NCBI GenBank assembly: GCA_003500165.1 | Contig: DNSZ01000317.1 | Coordinates: 1 to 18,947, forward strand | Length of the DNA: 18,947 bases | Direction: 5' to 3' | Origin: Paracoccaceae bacterium | GTDB taxonomy: Bacteria; Pseudomonadota; Alphaproteobacteria; Rhodobacterales; Rhodobacteraceae | Shown here: in pieces, positions 8,026 through 15,562 of the stretch | Position numbering within the stretch: position 1 is the stretch's first letter | Layout: every line of letters starts with the position of its first letter | Made by a program: the position numbers and the translations under genes | Notes under the pieces: generated by a model | Database searches by the model: none | Told to the model about the DNA's origin: nothing | The model's input: only the letters and a program-made list of their open reading frames with translations

Positions 8026-9675
8026 ATGCTGAGGCTTCTCGAGATTCGCGATATCCTGACCGTGGAGCGGCTGGAGCTTGCGTTTCAACCGGGGCTCAAC
8101 GTGCTGACCGGAGAGACCGGGGCCGGCAAGTCGATCCTGCTCGACGCGCTGGGTCTGGCGCTGGGTTGGGGCGATCGGGCCGATCTGACGCGACCGGGCG
8201 CCGAGCGCGGCGAGGTCACGGCCCAATTCGAACTGGGCCCCGATCACCCCGCCCGGACCCTGCTGGCAGAGGCCGGCCTGCCGGCCGACGACGCGTTGTG
8301 GCTGCGCCGCGCGATCACGTCCGACGGGCGCCGCACCGCCTGGGTGAACGACCGCCGCGCTTCGGCCGCCTTGTTGCGCGGGCTTGCGGACTCGCTCGTC
8401 GAACTGCATGGCCAGCAGGATGCGCATGGGCTTCTCGACCCGGCGCGGCACCGCGCCATGCTGGATGCCTTCGCCGGGGCGGCGGCCGAACGTGCCGCGA
8501 CCCGGCAGGCCTGGCGCGAATGGCGCGACGCGCGCGCCGAATGCGACGCCGCCCGGGCCGAACAGGAGGCCGCGCAGCGTGACGCAGCGTTCCTGCGCCA
8601 CGCAGCGGCCGAGCTGGCGGCGCTGGCGCCCCAGGCGGGTGAGGACGGCGCGCTTGACGCGCAGCGCCGCCGCATGCAGGGGGCAAGCCGGATCGCCGAG
8701 GATGTGGCGCGGGCGCATGCCGCGCTGGGCCCCGAAGGCGCCGGCGGGCGCGCTGCCGATGCGCTGCGTTGGCTCGACGGCGCGGCCATGGCGGCGGAGG
8801 GGACGCTCGACGACCCGATCGCGGCGCTGGGTCGCGCGCTCGACGCGCTGGGTGAGGCCGAGCAAGGGATCGAGGCGGCACTGGGCGCGCTTGCCTTCGA
8901 CCCGGCAGAGCTCGAGGCCGTGGAAGAGCGGTTGTTCGCCATCCGGGCGCTGGCGCGCAAGCATCGCGTGGCGCCCGATGCGCTGGCCCCGCTGGCAGAC
9001 GAAATTGGCGCGCGGCTCGACGCGCTCGAAGACGGCGCAGCCGGGTTGGTGGCGCGGGAAGAGGCGGTTCGCGCGGCCGAGGCGCGCTGGCAAGCCGCGT
9101 CCGCCGCGCTGTCGGCGCGCCGGGCCGAGGCTGCCCGCGCGCTTGAAGACACCATGCAGGCCGAGTTGGCGCCGCTTCGGCTCGATCGGGCGCGGTTTCG
9201 CGTCGCCCTGTCCGAGGCGCCGCCGGGCCCGTCAGGATGCGACGCGGTCGCCTTCATGGCCGCAACCAACCCCGATCTGCCGGAGGGGCCGCTCGACCGG
9301 ATTGCCTCGGGCGGCGAGCTGTCGCGCTTCATGCTGGCGCTGAAGGTGTGCCTGCGCAACGCCAATCCCGGCGCCACGCTGATCTTTGACGAGATCGACC
9401 GCGGGGTCGGCGGTGCCACCGCCGATGCAGTCGGCCGCCGGCTGGCCGATCTGGCGGCCAGCGCGCAGGTGCTTGTCGTCACCCACGCGCCGCAGGTCGC
9501 CGCGCGGGCCGATCATCACTGGCACGTCGCCAAGGTCGAGGCGAACGGCCAGACCACAACCCGGGTCGGCATGCTGGATGCCGATGCCCGCCGCGACGAG
9601 ATCGCCCGCATGCTGGCGGGCGAGACGGTGACCGACGCGGCCCGGGCGGCCGCGGCGGCGTTGCTGTCGGGATAG
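8026..9675 (+). CDS. recN: DNA repair protein RecN
   Basis: RecN is an SMC-like ATPase that acts early in recombinational repair of DNA double-strand breaks. The 549 residues match the family. The N-terminal half ATPase has Walker A GETGAGKS (residues 29-36). The middle (about 150-370) is Ala-, Arg- and Glu-rich with long helical stretches consistent with the coiled coil. The C-terminal half has the ABC signature SGGELSR (428-434) and Walker B LIFDEIDRGVGG (452-463), then VTHAPQVAARADHHW. The ATG at 8026 is 18 nt after the bamD stop. No clear Shine-Dalgarno sequence is visible, so reinitiation after bamD may drive translation. MLRLLEIRDI is the expected RecN start. Confidence 0.96.
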   Translation: MLRLLEIRDILTVERLELAFQPGLNVLTGETGAGKSILLDALGLALGWGDRADLTRPGAERGEVTAQFELGPDHPARTLLAEAGLPADDALWLRRAITSDGRRTAWVNDRRASAALLRGLADSLVELHGQQDAHGLLDPARHRAMLDAFAGAAAERAATRQAWREWRDARAECDAARAEQEAAQRDAAFLRHAAAELAALAPQAGEDGALDAQRRRMQGASRIAEDVARAHAALGPEGAGGRAADALRWLDGAAMAAEGTLDDPIAALGRALDALGEAEQGIEAALGALAFDPAELEAVEERLFAIRALARKHRVAPDALAPLADEIGARLDALEDGAAGLVAREEAVRAAEARWQAASAALSARRAEAARALEDTMQAELAPLRLDRARFRVALSEAPPGPSGCDAVAFMAATNPDLPEGPLDRIASGGELSRFMLALKVCLRNANPGATLIFDEIDRGVGGATADAVGRRLADLAASAQVLVVTHAPQVAARADHHWHVAKVEANGQTTTRVGMLDADARRDEIARMLAGETVTDAARAAAAALLSG

Positions 9676-9677
9676 CG

Positions 9678-9740
9678 CGTCACCCGCCCGGCTGTGGCGG
9701 CGACGCTCCAGCCGGGCGCGCCGGCTGGTTGGCGGTGACG
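9678..9740. terminator. nested stem-loops between convergent recN and bactofilin genes
   Basis: The 65-nt gap between two convergent genes is almost all inverted repeat. An inner hairpin pairs CGCCCGGCTG (9685-9694) with CAGCCGGGCG (9709-9718), ten perfect pairs around a 14-nt loop. An alternative outer stem pairs CGTCACC plus GCC with GGCGGTGACG (9731-9740), with one bulged C. Neither strand has a strong T run; on + there is only TTTT at 9747-9750. A shared bidirectional terminator is the likeliest role, by inference from position. Confidence 0.5.
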
Positions 9741-10301
9741 TCAGGGTTTTGCGGCCGTCCCCGGCTGCGCGGCAGGTTTCGCGGACCCCGTCGCATCGGG
9801 CCGGGGTGCGAGCTTGGCCGGTGCCGGTTCGGCCGCAGGCTTGCGGACCGCCGCGGCCCCCTGCCCGCCCAGCGGGTCGTCATGGCGCTGCACCGAGCCC
9901 TCGAAATGCGCCCCCGATTCGATCGCGATCGTCTTGTGCACGATGTCGCCCTCGACCCGTGCGGTCGAGGTCAGGCGCACCTTCAGCCCGCGCACCTTGC
10001 CGATCACCCGCCCGTTCACGACGATGTCGTCGGCGATGACCTCGCCCTTGACCGTGGCGGTTTCGCCAACGGTCAGCAGATGGGCGCGGATGTCGCCCTC
10101 GACCTTGCCCTCGATCTGGATGTCGCCCGTGGTTCGCAGATTGCCCACCACGGTCAGATCGCTCGACAGGGTCGACGGCGCCGCCTTGGGCCGGGGCGCC
10201 GACGTGCCCGGGGCGGGGGCCGCCGGGCTGCGTGGTTGCGTCTCGGCCTCGGGCGCCGCCGGCTTGGCCGCGCCATCGTTGATTCGGTTCTTAGAGAACA
10301 T
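9741..10301 (-). CDS. bactofilin (polymer-forming cytoskeletal protein)
   Basis: Bactofilins are nucleotide-independent cytoskeletal proteins that polymerise on the inner face of the cytoplasmic membrane and localise wall-modifying enzymes. The 186 residues have three parts: a Pro/Ala-rich N-terminal tail (about 1-44), a central beta-helix core (about 45-145) and a Pro/Ala-rich C-terminal tail. The core has the repeating Gly/Val/Ile pattern of the family, for example SDLTVVGNLRTTGDIQIEGK and GEVIADDIVVNGRVIGKV. The protein starts MFSKN, which resembles the membrane-targeting N-terminal peptide reported for Caulobacter BacA. The ATG overlaps the upstream peptidase stop by 11 nt and has GGGCGG just before it, so the two are almost certainly one operon. 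Confidence 0.93.
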   Translation of the reverse strand: MFSKNRINDGAAKPAAPEAETQPRSPAAPAPGTSAPRPKAAPSTLSSDLTVVGNLRTTGDIQIEGKVEGDIRAHLLTVGETATVKGEVIADDIVVNGRVIGKVRGLKVRLTSTARVEGDIVHKTIAIESGAHFEGSVQRHDDPLGGQGAAAVRKPAAEPAPAKLAPRPDATGSAKPAAQPGTAAKP

Positions 10302-11601
10302 CTTGACCCGCCCTGATAAATTCCATCGGATTCAGCGGCCTGCCGTCGATCCGCACCTCATAGTGCAGATGCGTTCCGGTCGACCGTCCGGTATTTCCCA
10401 TATCACCTATGCGGTCGCCTTGCGATACCCGATCACCCACCGAAACCCGAATCCGCGACAGATGCCCATAGCGGGTTTCGAAGCCGTTGGCGTGGCGGAT
10501 CCGCACCAGACGTCCGTAGCCAGACTGCCAGCCGGCAAAGCTCACCGTGCCGTCGCCGGTGGCATAGATCGGGCTGCCATGGCGGCCGGCCATGTCCACG
10601 CCCTCATGCATGTCCCAGCGACCGGTGATCGGGTGGCGCCGGTTGCCAAAGCCCGACGTATAGCGGAACGCGCTTTGCAATGGCATGGCAAGCGGCGCGC
10701 GCTGCACCGCGATCCGGTACAGATTGATCCGGTCGAGCTGTTCAAGAAGCCCGTCGGCGCGCGATGTCAGCGGGTCGATACGGGGCGATTTGCTGGACAT
10801 GGCGATCGGGTTGAACGGCCCGCCCTGGCCCGAATACCCCGCCCGCACATCGTCGAGCACCCGTTCGGGGTCAAGGCCCACGCGCCGGAACACCGCATCG
10901 AGCGGTTCCATCGACACCGCGATCGCCTCTTCAAGCCGGGCCAGCACGCGGTCGGTCTGTTCGGTCTGCCGGCGCAGTTCGGTCTTCAGCGCGGCAAGCT
11001 CGGCCTCGAGCGCGGCCGCCTGTGCCGCGATGCCATCGCGGTCGCCGGTGGTGTCGCGCAACGCTGCGACCACCAGCGGGCCCAGCGCGTCGGCCGCGCG
11101 GTTCGGACCCCCGGGCGCCGCGGCCACCTCGACCAGTGCCGAACGGGCCGCGTCACGCTCGTCCATTGTCGCGGCCAGCGTGCGGCGCAGCGCCGCCAGG
11201 CCGTCGGCAAGTTCCCGCTCGCGCGCCTCGAGGTCGAGCAGCAGCGATTGCTGGGTCGAAACCTCTTCCAGTGCGGCATAGAAGCGGGTCTGGGCGCGGC
11301 TTGCTTCGGCGGCGCGGGCGTCGCGTTCCGCGGCCATGGCGTTCAGCCGTTCCTGATACATCGCCCGGTCGCGCAGCGCCTGCTGGCGGATATCCGAACC
11401 GCCGACCGCATCCATGGTCAGGATGGCGGTCGCCACCGCCGTCCACAGAATGAGCGCCGCGCCACCGCCAAGCAGACCCGCCTGCATCAGCGGCGACAGC
11501 CGCAGGAAGCGGGTTTCGTCGCCCGATCGAAGGAACAGGCGCTGCTCGGGCAGGTGTCGTTCCAGAAAAACGTGAATCTTCCAACCGGCCTGCCGGATCA
11601 C
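10291..11601 (-). CDS. membrane-anchored M23 (LytM-type) metallopeptidase
   Basis: This is a probable zinc peptidoglycan endopeptidase. From the GTG at 11601 it has 436 residues. A basic cytoplasmic N-terminus of about 40 residues is followed by one transmembrane helix (around LLGGGAALILWTAVATAILT) and a periplasmic region rich in Glu, Arg and Ala with coiled-coil character. The LytM domain is C-terminal. The zinc and catalytic motifs are intact: HEGVD (His332, Asp336), RYGHLS (His380) and HLH (His411, His413), so it should be active. Start choice is uncertain: a TTG at 11613 with GAGG upstream would add four residues, while the GTG has GGGGG 5 nt upstream. No ATG is nearby. Overlap with the bactofilin gene suggests a joint function in local wall remodelling, similar to the LmdC/bactofilin pair. 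Confidence 0.93.
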   Translation of the reverse strand: MIRQAGWKIHVFLERHLPEQRLFLRSGDETRFLRLSPLMQAGLLGGGAALILWTAVATAILTMDAVGGSDIRQQALRDRAMYQERLNAMAAERDARAAEASRAQTRFYAALEEVSTQQSLLLDLEARERELADGLAALRRTLAATMDERDAARSALVEVAAAPGGPNRAADALGPLVVAALRDTTGDRDGIAAQAAALEAELAALKTELRRQTEQTDRVLARLEEAIAVSMEPLDAVFRRVGLDPERVLDDVRAGYSGQGGPFNPIAMSSKSPRIDPLTSRADGLLEQLDRINLYRIAVQRAPLAMPLQSAFRYTSGFGNRRHPITGRWDMHEGVDMAGRHGSPIYATGDGTVSFAGWQSGYGRLVRIRHANGFETRYGHLSRIRVSVGDRVSQGDRIGDMGNTGRSTGTHLHYEVRIDGRPLNPMEFIRAGQDVL

Positions 11602-11637
11602 GCCTGCCCCCAAATCTGCCTCTGTTTGTTGGGGCAG

Positions 11638-11666
11638 CGCCTACCCTGCCGGCACACGCAGTTCAA
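11638..11666 (-). promoter_or_regulatory. candidate promoter of the M23-bactofilin operon
   Basis: Read on the minus strand, TTGAAC (11666-11661) is followed by a 17-nt spacer and TAGGCG (11643-11638), about 25 nt upstream of the possible peptidase starts. The -35 is a good match and the -10 is weak. The -35 hexamer lies within one arm of an inverted repeat, which could make it a regulated promoter; this is inference. Confidence 0.35.
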
Positions 11667-11700
11667 CCGCTGGCGCGCAGATGCCGCCCAAACGGTTGAA
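11662..11700. repeat. 8-bp inverted repeat TTCAACCG / CGGTTGAA
   Basis: TTCAACCG (11662-11669) and CGGTTGAA (11693-11700) are perfect complements around a 23-nt loop. The repeat lies in the gap between the bcp stop and the peptidase start. It could be an operator, since one arm overlaps the candidate -35, or part of an RNA structure in the bcp transcript end. Confidence 0.5.
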
Positions 11701-11749
11701 GTCGGCGGGATTTCGCCGAGGCCGATTGCATCGGACGGCGCCCGCCGAC
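11701..11749 (-). repeat. 9-bp inverted repeat downstream of bcp, possible terminator
   Basis: GTCGGCGGG (11701-11709) and CCCGCCGAC (11741-11749) are perfect complements with a small internal hairpin CCGA/TCGG (11722-11734). It begins 10 nt after the bcp stop in the direction of transcription and directly abuts the next inverted repeat. No T run follows, so it may be a Rho-assisted or weak terminator. Confidence 0.45.
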
Positions 11750-11759
11750 AGGCCGAAAA

Positions 11760-12221
11760 TCACAGCGCGCGCAGCGCCTGCAGCACCGCTTCGGCATGGC
11801 CGTCAACCTTTACCTTGCGCCAGACCTGCGCGATCTTGCCGGCGCCGTCGATCAGAAAGGTCGATCGTTCGATCCCCATGGATTTCCGGCCATACATCGC
11901 TTTCTCGACCCACACGCCATAGGCCTCGGTCACCGCGCCTTCGGTGTCCGCCAGCAGCTTCACGCCCAGATCGTGCTTGGCGACGAACTTGTCGTGCTTT
12001 TCCACCGTGTCGCGCGAAACACCCAGCACGGTCGCACCGGCGGCGGCAAATTCCGGCAGGAGGCCGGTAAAGGCGATGGCTTCCTTGGTGCATCCCGGCG
12101 TGTCGTCGCGGGGATAAAAGTAAAGCACGACCTTGCCGGGGCGCAGGTCGGACAGGGTGACTTCGCCGCCGCCCGTCGCGGGCAGGGTGAAATCGGGCGC
12201 GGTATCGCCGGTATCGGGCAT
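11760..12221 (-). CDS. bcp: Bcp/PrxQ-type thioredoxin-dependent peroxiredoxin, single-cysteine form
   Basis: Bcp reduces hydrogen peroxide and organic hydroperoxides in the cytoplasm with a reactive cysteine. From ATG 12221 it has 153 residues, typical of the family. The peroxidatic motif DDTPGCTKEA gives Cys44 with the conserved Thr41, and the active-site Arg is in ERSTFLID. In two-cysteine Bcp proteins the resolving Cys is five residues later; here that position is Ile49, and no other Cys occurs, so it must work by a 1-Cys mechanism with an external thiol. I chose ATG 12221 over ATG 12230 because the ribosome-binding site AAAGGA touches the latter. It is divergent from the YhdP-like gene and runs in the same direction as the M23-bactofilin pair. 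Confidence 0.95.
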   Translation of the reverse strand: MPDTGDTAPDFTLPATGGGEVTLSDLRPGKVVLYFYPRDDTPGCTKEAIAFTGLLPEFAAAGATVLGVSRDTVEKHDKFVAKHDLGVKLLADTEGAVTEAYGVWVEKAMYGRKSMGIERSTFLIDGAGKIAQVWRKVKVDGHAEAVLQALRAL

Positions 12222-12229
12222 CGGTCCCA

Positions 12230-12235
12230 TCCTTT
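12230..12235 (-). promoter_or_regulatory. ribosome binding site deciding the bcp start
   Basis: On the minus strand AAAGGA lies 8 nt before the ATG at 12221. The upstream ATG at 12230 overlaps this element, so it is unlikely to be the start. Confidence 0.6.
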
Positions 12236-12261
12236 CGCAAGCCGTTGCAACGCGCTAAAGC
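12233..12261 (+). promoter_or_regulatory. candidate promoter in the bcp/YhdP-like divergent gap
   Basis: TTTCGC (12233-12238), a 17-nt spacer and TAAAGC (12256-12261) lie in the 50-nt gap between the two divergent genes. Matches are weak. If it is used, transcription would start very near the GTG at 12272, which would favour the ATG at 12299 as the start of the next gene. Confidence 0.25.
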
Positions 12262-12271
12262 TAGGACATTC

Positions 12272-15200
12272 GTGGCAAAGAAAAGACCCCTGGGGGCGAT
12301 GGCCGAAACCGCGCAAGAAAACGACCGGGATCGCGAGCGGCGCGCCCGCTACGGCCTGTTCGGGCTGGCCAGCGTGGCTGTCCTGGCGGCCCTTGCCCTT
12401 GCCGTGGTGACGGCGGCCCGGCCGTCGCAACTGCCGCTGCCGGGTTGGGCCGTGGCCCTGGCCGAGGCGCGGCTGGCGCGCGCGCTGGCCGGCACGGTCG
12501 AGCTTTCGGTGACCAATGCCGCGATCGCATCGCCCGGCGCGGCCGGTCGCCGACCGGGTCTGGTGCTGCGCGGCGTGGCGCTGTCGGGCGCACGCGGCGG
12601 GCTTGACCTTGCGCTGCCCACGGTGACCCTGGCGCCGGACGGGTCGGGCGGGATCGCAGCCGTCATCGAGGGCGCGCAACTCGACCTGCGGCGCGACCCG
12701 GGCGGCGGGATCGTCCTGTCGCTGCCCGACCCCGATGGCGGGGCGGGCTGGGAACTGGGTGCCGACACGCTGGCCGGTCTGGCCGACAAGCTGGCGCATA
12801 TCCTCGATCGGCCAGGGCTCGACCGGCTGTCGCGGATCGAGGCGCGCGGCGTCACGCTGATCTACGAGGACGTGCCGCTGGGCCAGATCTGGGAAATCGC
12901 CGGCGGCCAGCTTGCGCTTTCCCGCAGCGCCGGCCGGATCGCGATCGCTTTGGGGGGCGAGTTGTTGCAGCCCGGCCATGCGCCGGGACGCCTCGATCTT
13001 GCGCTCGATCATCCGGTCGGTCGGCCCGAGATCACCGCCGAAGCCCGCTTCGACGGGCTGGCACTGGGGTATCTCGCGCTCGGGTTGCGCGGCCGGGCGC
13101 TCGACGGCGCGGTGTCGGGCCGCGTCACCCTCGACATCGGACCCGATGGCCGGCCGCGCCCGCTGGCCGGCGAAGTCGCGCTGGTCGGTCCCGGTCGCCT
13201 CGGCACCGGCGACTCCGCGCTGACCGTCGATCGCGCGCAGGCCCGGCTGCAATTCGATCCCCGCACCGGCCGGCTGGACCTGACCGTGCTCGACATCGCG
13301 GCAGCCGGCGTCGCGGCCAGCCTGGGCGGCGAGGTCTGGCGCGACAGCGCGGGTGCCGTTCTGGCGCAGCTGCGGCTCGACAGCGCGACCGTCGATCCGG
13401 GTGGCGCCTTGGCCGCACCGTTGCAATGGGCCGGCGGCGGTGCCGATCTGCGCATCGACCTGGCGGCGGGCCGGCTGGTGCTGGGCCAGCTCTGGCTTGA
13501 CGATGGCGGCACGATCTATCGCGCGGCGGGCGATCTGCGCCTGGCCGATGACGGGTTGCATGTGGCCGCCGATTTCAAGGTGCCCGAACTTTCCCGCGAC
13601 CGTCTGCTGGCGTTGTGGCCGGTCGCCTATCAGGTGCCGACCCGCCAGTGGATCGAAAGCCGTCTGCAGGCGGGCACCTTGCAACGGGTGGCAGGCGGGG
13701 TGCGTCTGGCCCCGGGACAGATGCCGCAATTCGGCGTCTCTTTCGACGTGGCGGGCATGCAGCTTTCGCCGATTGCCGCGCTGCCGCCGATCCGCGATGG
13801 GGTCGGGCACGGGCTGCTGACCCAGTCCGAATTGCAGATGCGCCTGACCGAAGGCCGGATCGACATGCCGGGCGCCGGTGCGGTTGCGCTTGCGGGCACC
13901 GCATTCGCCATCCCCGACATCACCCGACCGGGCGCGCAGGCGGCCGCCGATATCCGCGCCTCGGGAAGCCTGCGCGCCGGGCTCGCGCTGCTCGATCACG
14001 CGCCGTTCGGCTTTCTGGAAAAGGGTGGCATCCCGACCGATGCCGCGACCGGCCAGGTGCGGGCCGCAGTCCAGGTTGCGCTGCCGCTGGTCCCGGGCAT
14101 CACGCCTGACGCCGTCACAGTCGCGGCGCGCGCCACGCTGACCGATGTCGCCTCGGACAGGCTGGTGCCGGGCCGCACCCTGTCGGCCGAAACGCTGGCG
14201 GTGACCGCCGACAACGCCCTTGTCACCGTGGCCGGCGACCTGGCGCTCGACGGGCTGCCGGTGTCGGCGGAATGGCGCCAGCCGCTGGCAAGCGGCGCGG
14301 GCGGCAGCCGGATCGAGGGCCGGATGGAATTGTCCCAGCGTTTTCTCGACGTGTTCGGCATCGCCCTGCCGCCGGGCAGTGTCAGGGGCGCCGGGCAGGC
14401 GGCACTGACGCTTGACCTGCCGCGCGCCGGGGCGCCGGCCTTCTCCCTGCGGTCGGACCTGTCCGGCATCGGCCTTGCGCTGCCGGCGCTTGGCTGGTCG
14501 GTGTCGGAGACCGCGACCGGCAGCCTGTCGGTCGAGGGTCGGCTGGGGGCGCCGGCCCGGATCGACCTGCTGGAGCTCGACGCGCCGGGGCTGCAGGTGA
14601 CGGGCCGGATCGATTTGCGGCCGGGCGGTGCGCTTGAGGTGGCGCGGTTCGATCGGGTGCGGCGGGGCGACTGGCTCGACGCGCAGGTGATTCTGACCGG
14701 CCAGGGTCGCGGCCGGCCGGCTTCCGTCGCGATCACCGGCGGCACGCTCGATCTGCGCGGCGCCGGCCTGGCGCCGGGCGGCGGCGGGTCGGCCGGGCCG
14801 CTTTCGCTGCGACTTGACGCGGTGCGGATCGGCGAGCAGCTGGCGCTGACCGGGGTGGCCGGCACGCTTGACCCGGCTGGCGGGCCGTCGGGGCAGCTTA
14901 CGGCACGGGTCAATGGCGACGCGCCGGTGGCGATCCGCCTGGGGCCCGCAGCCCAGGGCACCGCGATCCAGGTCCTGTCCAACGACGCCGGCGCAGTACT
15001 GCGCGCGGCCCGGCTGAGCCAGGCCATCGCCGGCGGCACGCTCGATTTGCGGTTGCGGCCCACGGGCGGCCGCGGCCGCTATGACGGCAGCCTGTCGCTG
15101 CGCGGCATCAGGGTGCGCGATGCGCCCGCCCTCGCCGCGCTGCTCTCGGCGATCAGCGTCGTCGGGCTGCTCGAACAGCTCGATGGCGAGGGGCTGGCGT

Positions 15201-15562
15201 TTTCCGAGGTCGATGCCGCCTTCGCGCTGACACCCGAGCGGTTGATGCTGCGCCAGGCCAGCGCCACCGGCCAATCGCTGGGCCTGTCGGCAGAAGGGGT
15301 GGTGGACACCCGGAATCGGGTGCTGGACCTGCAAGGCGTGGTAAGCCCGATCTATCTGCTGAACGGCGCGTTGCAGCAATCGGGCCTGTTCGGCGAGCTT
15401 TTCGGACGGGTCCGCGGTGAGGGCGTGATCGGCTTTTCCTATACGGTGCGCGGCCCGGCCGACGCGCCAAGGGTATCCGTCAACCCGTTATCGGCGCTGG
15501 CGCCAGGGGTGTTGCGGCAGTTCTTTCGCGGGCCGGTGCCGGGCATGGGGGGCCGCGGCTGA
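12272..15562 (+). CDS. YhdP/AsmA-like (DUF3971-type) envelope protein
   Basis: This very large protein (1096 residues from GTG 12272) belongs to the AsmA-like group that includes YhdP and TamB, inner-membrane-anchored periplasmic proteins thought to bridge the envelope and move phospholipids to the outer membrane. An Arg-rich N-terminus precedes one transmembrane helix (about residues 28-48, LFGLASVAVLAALALAVV). The rest is long, beta-rich and low in Cys, with repeated strand-Gly patterns. The C-terminus is characteristic: LSAISVVGLLEQLDGEG, GVVSPIYLLNGALQQ, FGELFGRVRGEGVIGFSYTV and VSVNPLSALAPGVLRQFF. The GTG has AGGA 5 nt upstream; ATG 12299 with GGGGG upstream is an alternative. Its stop overlaps the queA start (TGATG). 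Lipid transport is inferred from the family; the substrate is unknown. Confidence 0.88.
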   Translation: MAKKRPLGAMAETAQENDRDRERRARYGLFGLASVAVLAALALAVVTAARPSQLPLPGWAVALAEARLARALAGTVELSVTNAAIASPGAAGRRPGLVLRGVALSGARGGLDLALPTVTLAPDGSGGIAAVIEGAQLDLRRDPGGGIVLSLPDPDGGAGWELGADTLAGLADKLAHILDRPGLDRLSRIEARGVTLIYEDVPLGQIWEIAGGQLALSRSAGRIAIALGGELLQPGHAPGRLDLALDHPVGRPEITAEARFDGLALGYLALGLRGRALDGAVSGRVTLDIGPDGRPRPLAGEVALVGPGRLGTGDSALTVDRAQARLQFDPRTGRLDLTVLDIAAAGVAASLGGEVWRDSAGAVLAQLRLDSATVDPGGALAAPLQWAGGGADLRIDLAAGRLVLGQLWLDDGGTIYRAAGDLRLADDGLHVAADFKVPELSRDRLLALWPVAYQVPTRQWIESRLQAGTLQRVAGGVRLAPGQMPQFGVSFDVAGMQLSPIAALPPIRDGVGHGLLTQSELQMRLTEGRIDMPGAGAVALAGTAFAIPDITRPGAQAAADIRASGSLRAGLALLDHAPFGFLEKGGIPTDAATGQVRAAVQVALPLVPGITPDAVTVAARATLTDVASDRLVPGRTLSAETLAVTADNALVTVAGDLALDGLPVSAEWRQPLASGAGGSRIEGRMELSQRFLDVFGIALPPGSVRGAGQAALTLDLPRAGAPAFSLRSDLSGIGLALPALGWSVSETATGSLSVEGRLGAPARIDLLELDAPGLQVTGRIDLRPGGALEVARFDRVRRGDWLDAQVILTGQGRGRPASVAITGGTLDLRGAGLAPGGGGSAGPLSLRLDAVRIGEQLALTGVAGTLDPAGGPSGQLTARVNGDAPVAIRLGPAAQGTAIQVLSNDAGAVLRAARLSQAIAGGTLDLRLRPTGGRGRYDGSLSLRGIRVRDAPALAALLSAISVVGLLEQLDGEGLAFSEVDAAFALTPERLMLRQASATGQSLGLSAEGVVDTRNRVLDLQGVVSPIYLLNGALQQSGLFGELFGRVRGEGVIGFSYTVRGPADAPRVSVNPLSALAPGVLRQFFRGPVPGMGGRG

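Noticed and set aside
11960..15379. An uninterrupted minus-strand open frame of over 1100 codons opposite the YhdP-like gene
   Set aside because: It is rich in Arg, Gln, His and Gly with no recognisable motif and no start signal, and it runs through bcp in the wrong frame. It is the expected mirror of strong GC3 codon bias on the + strand.
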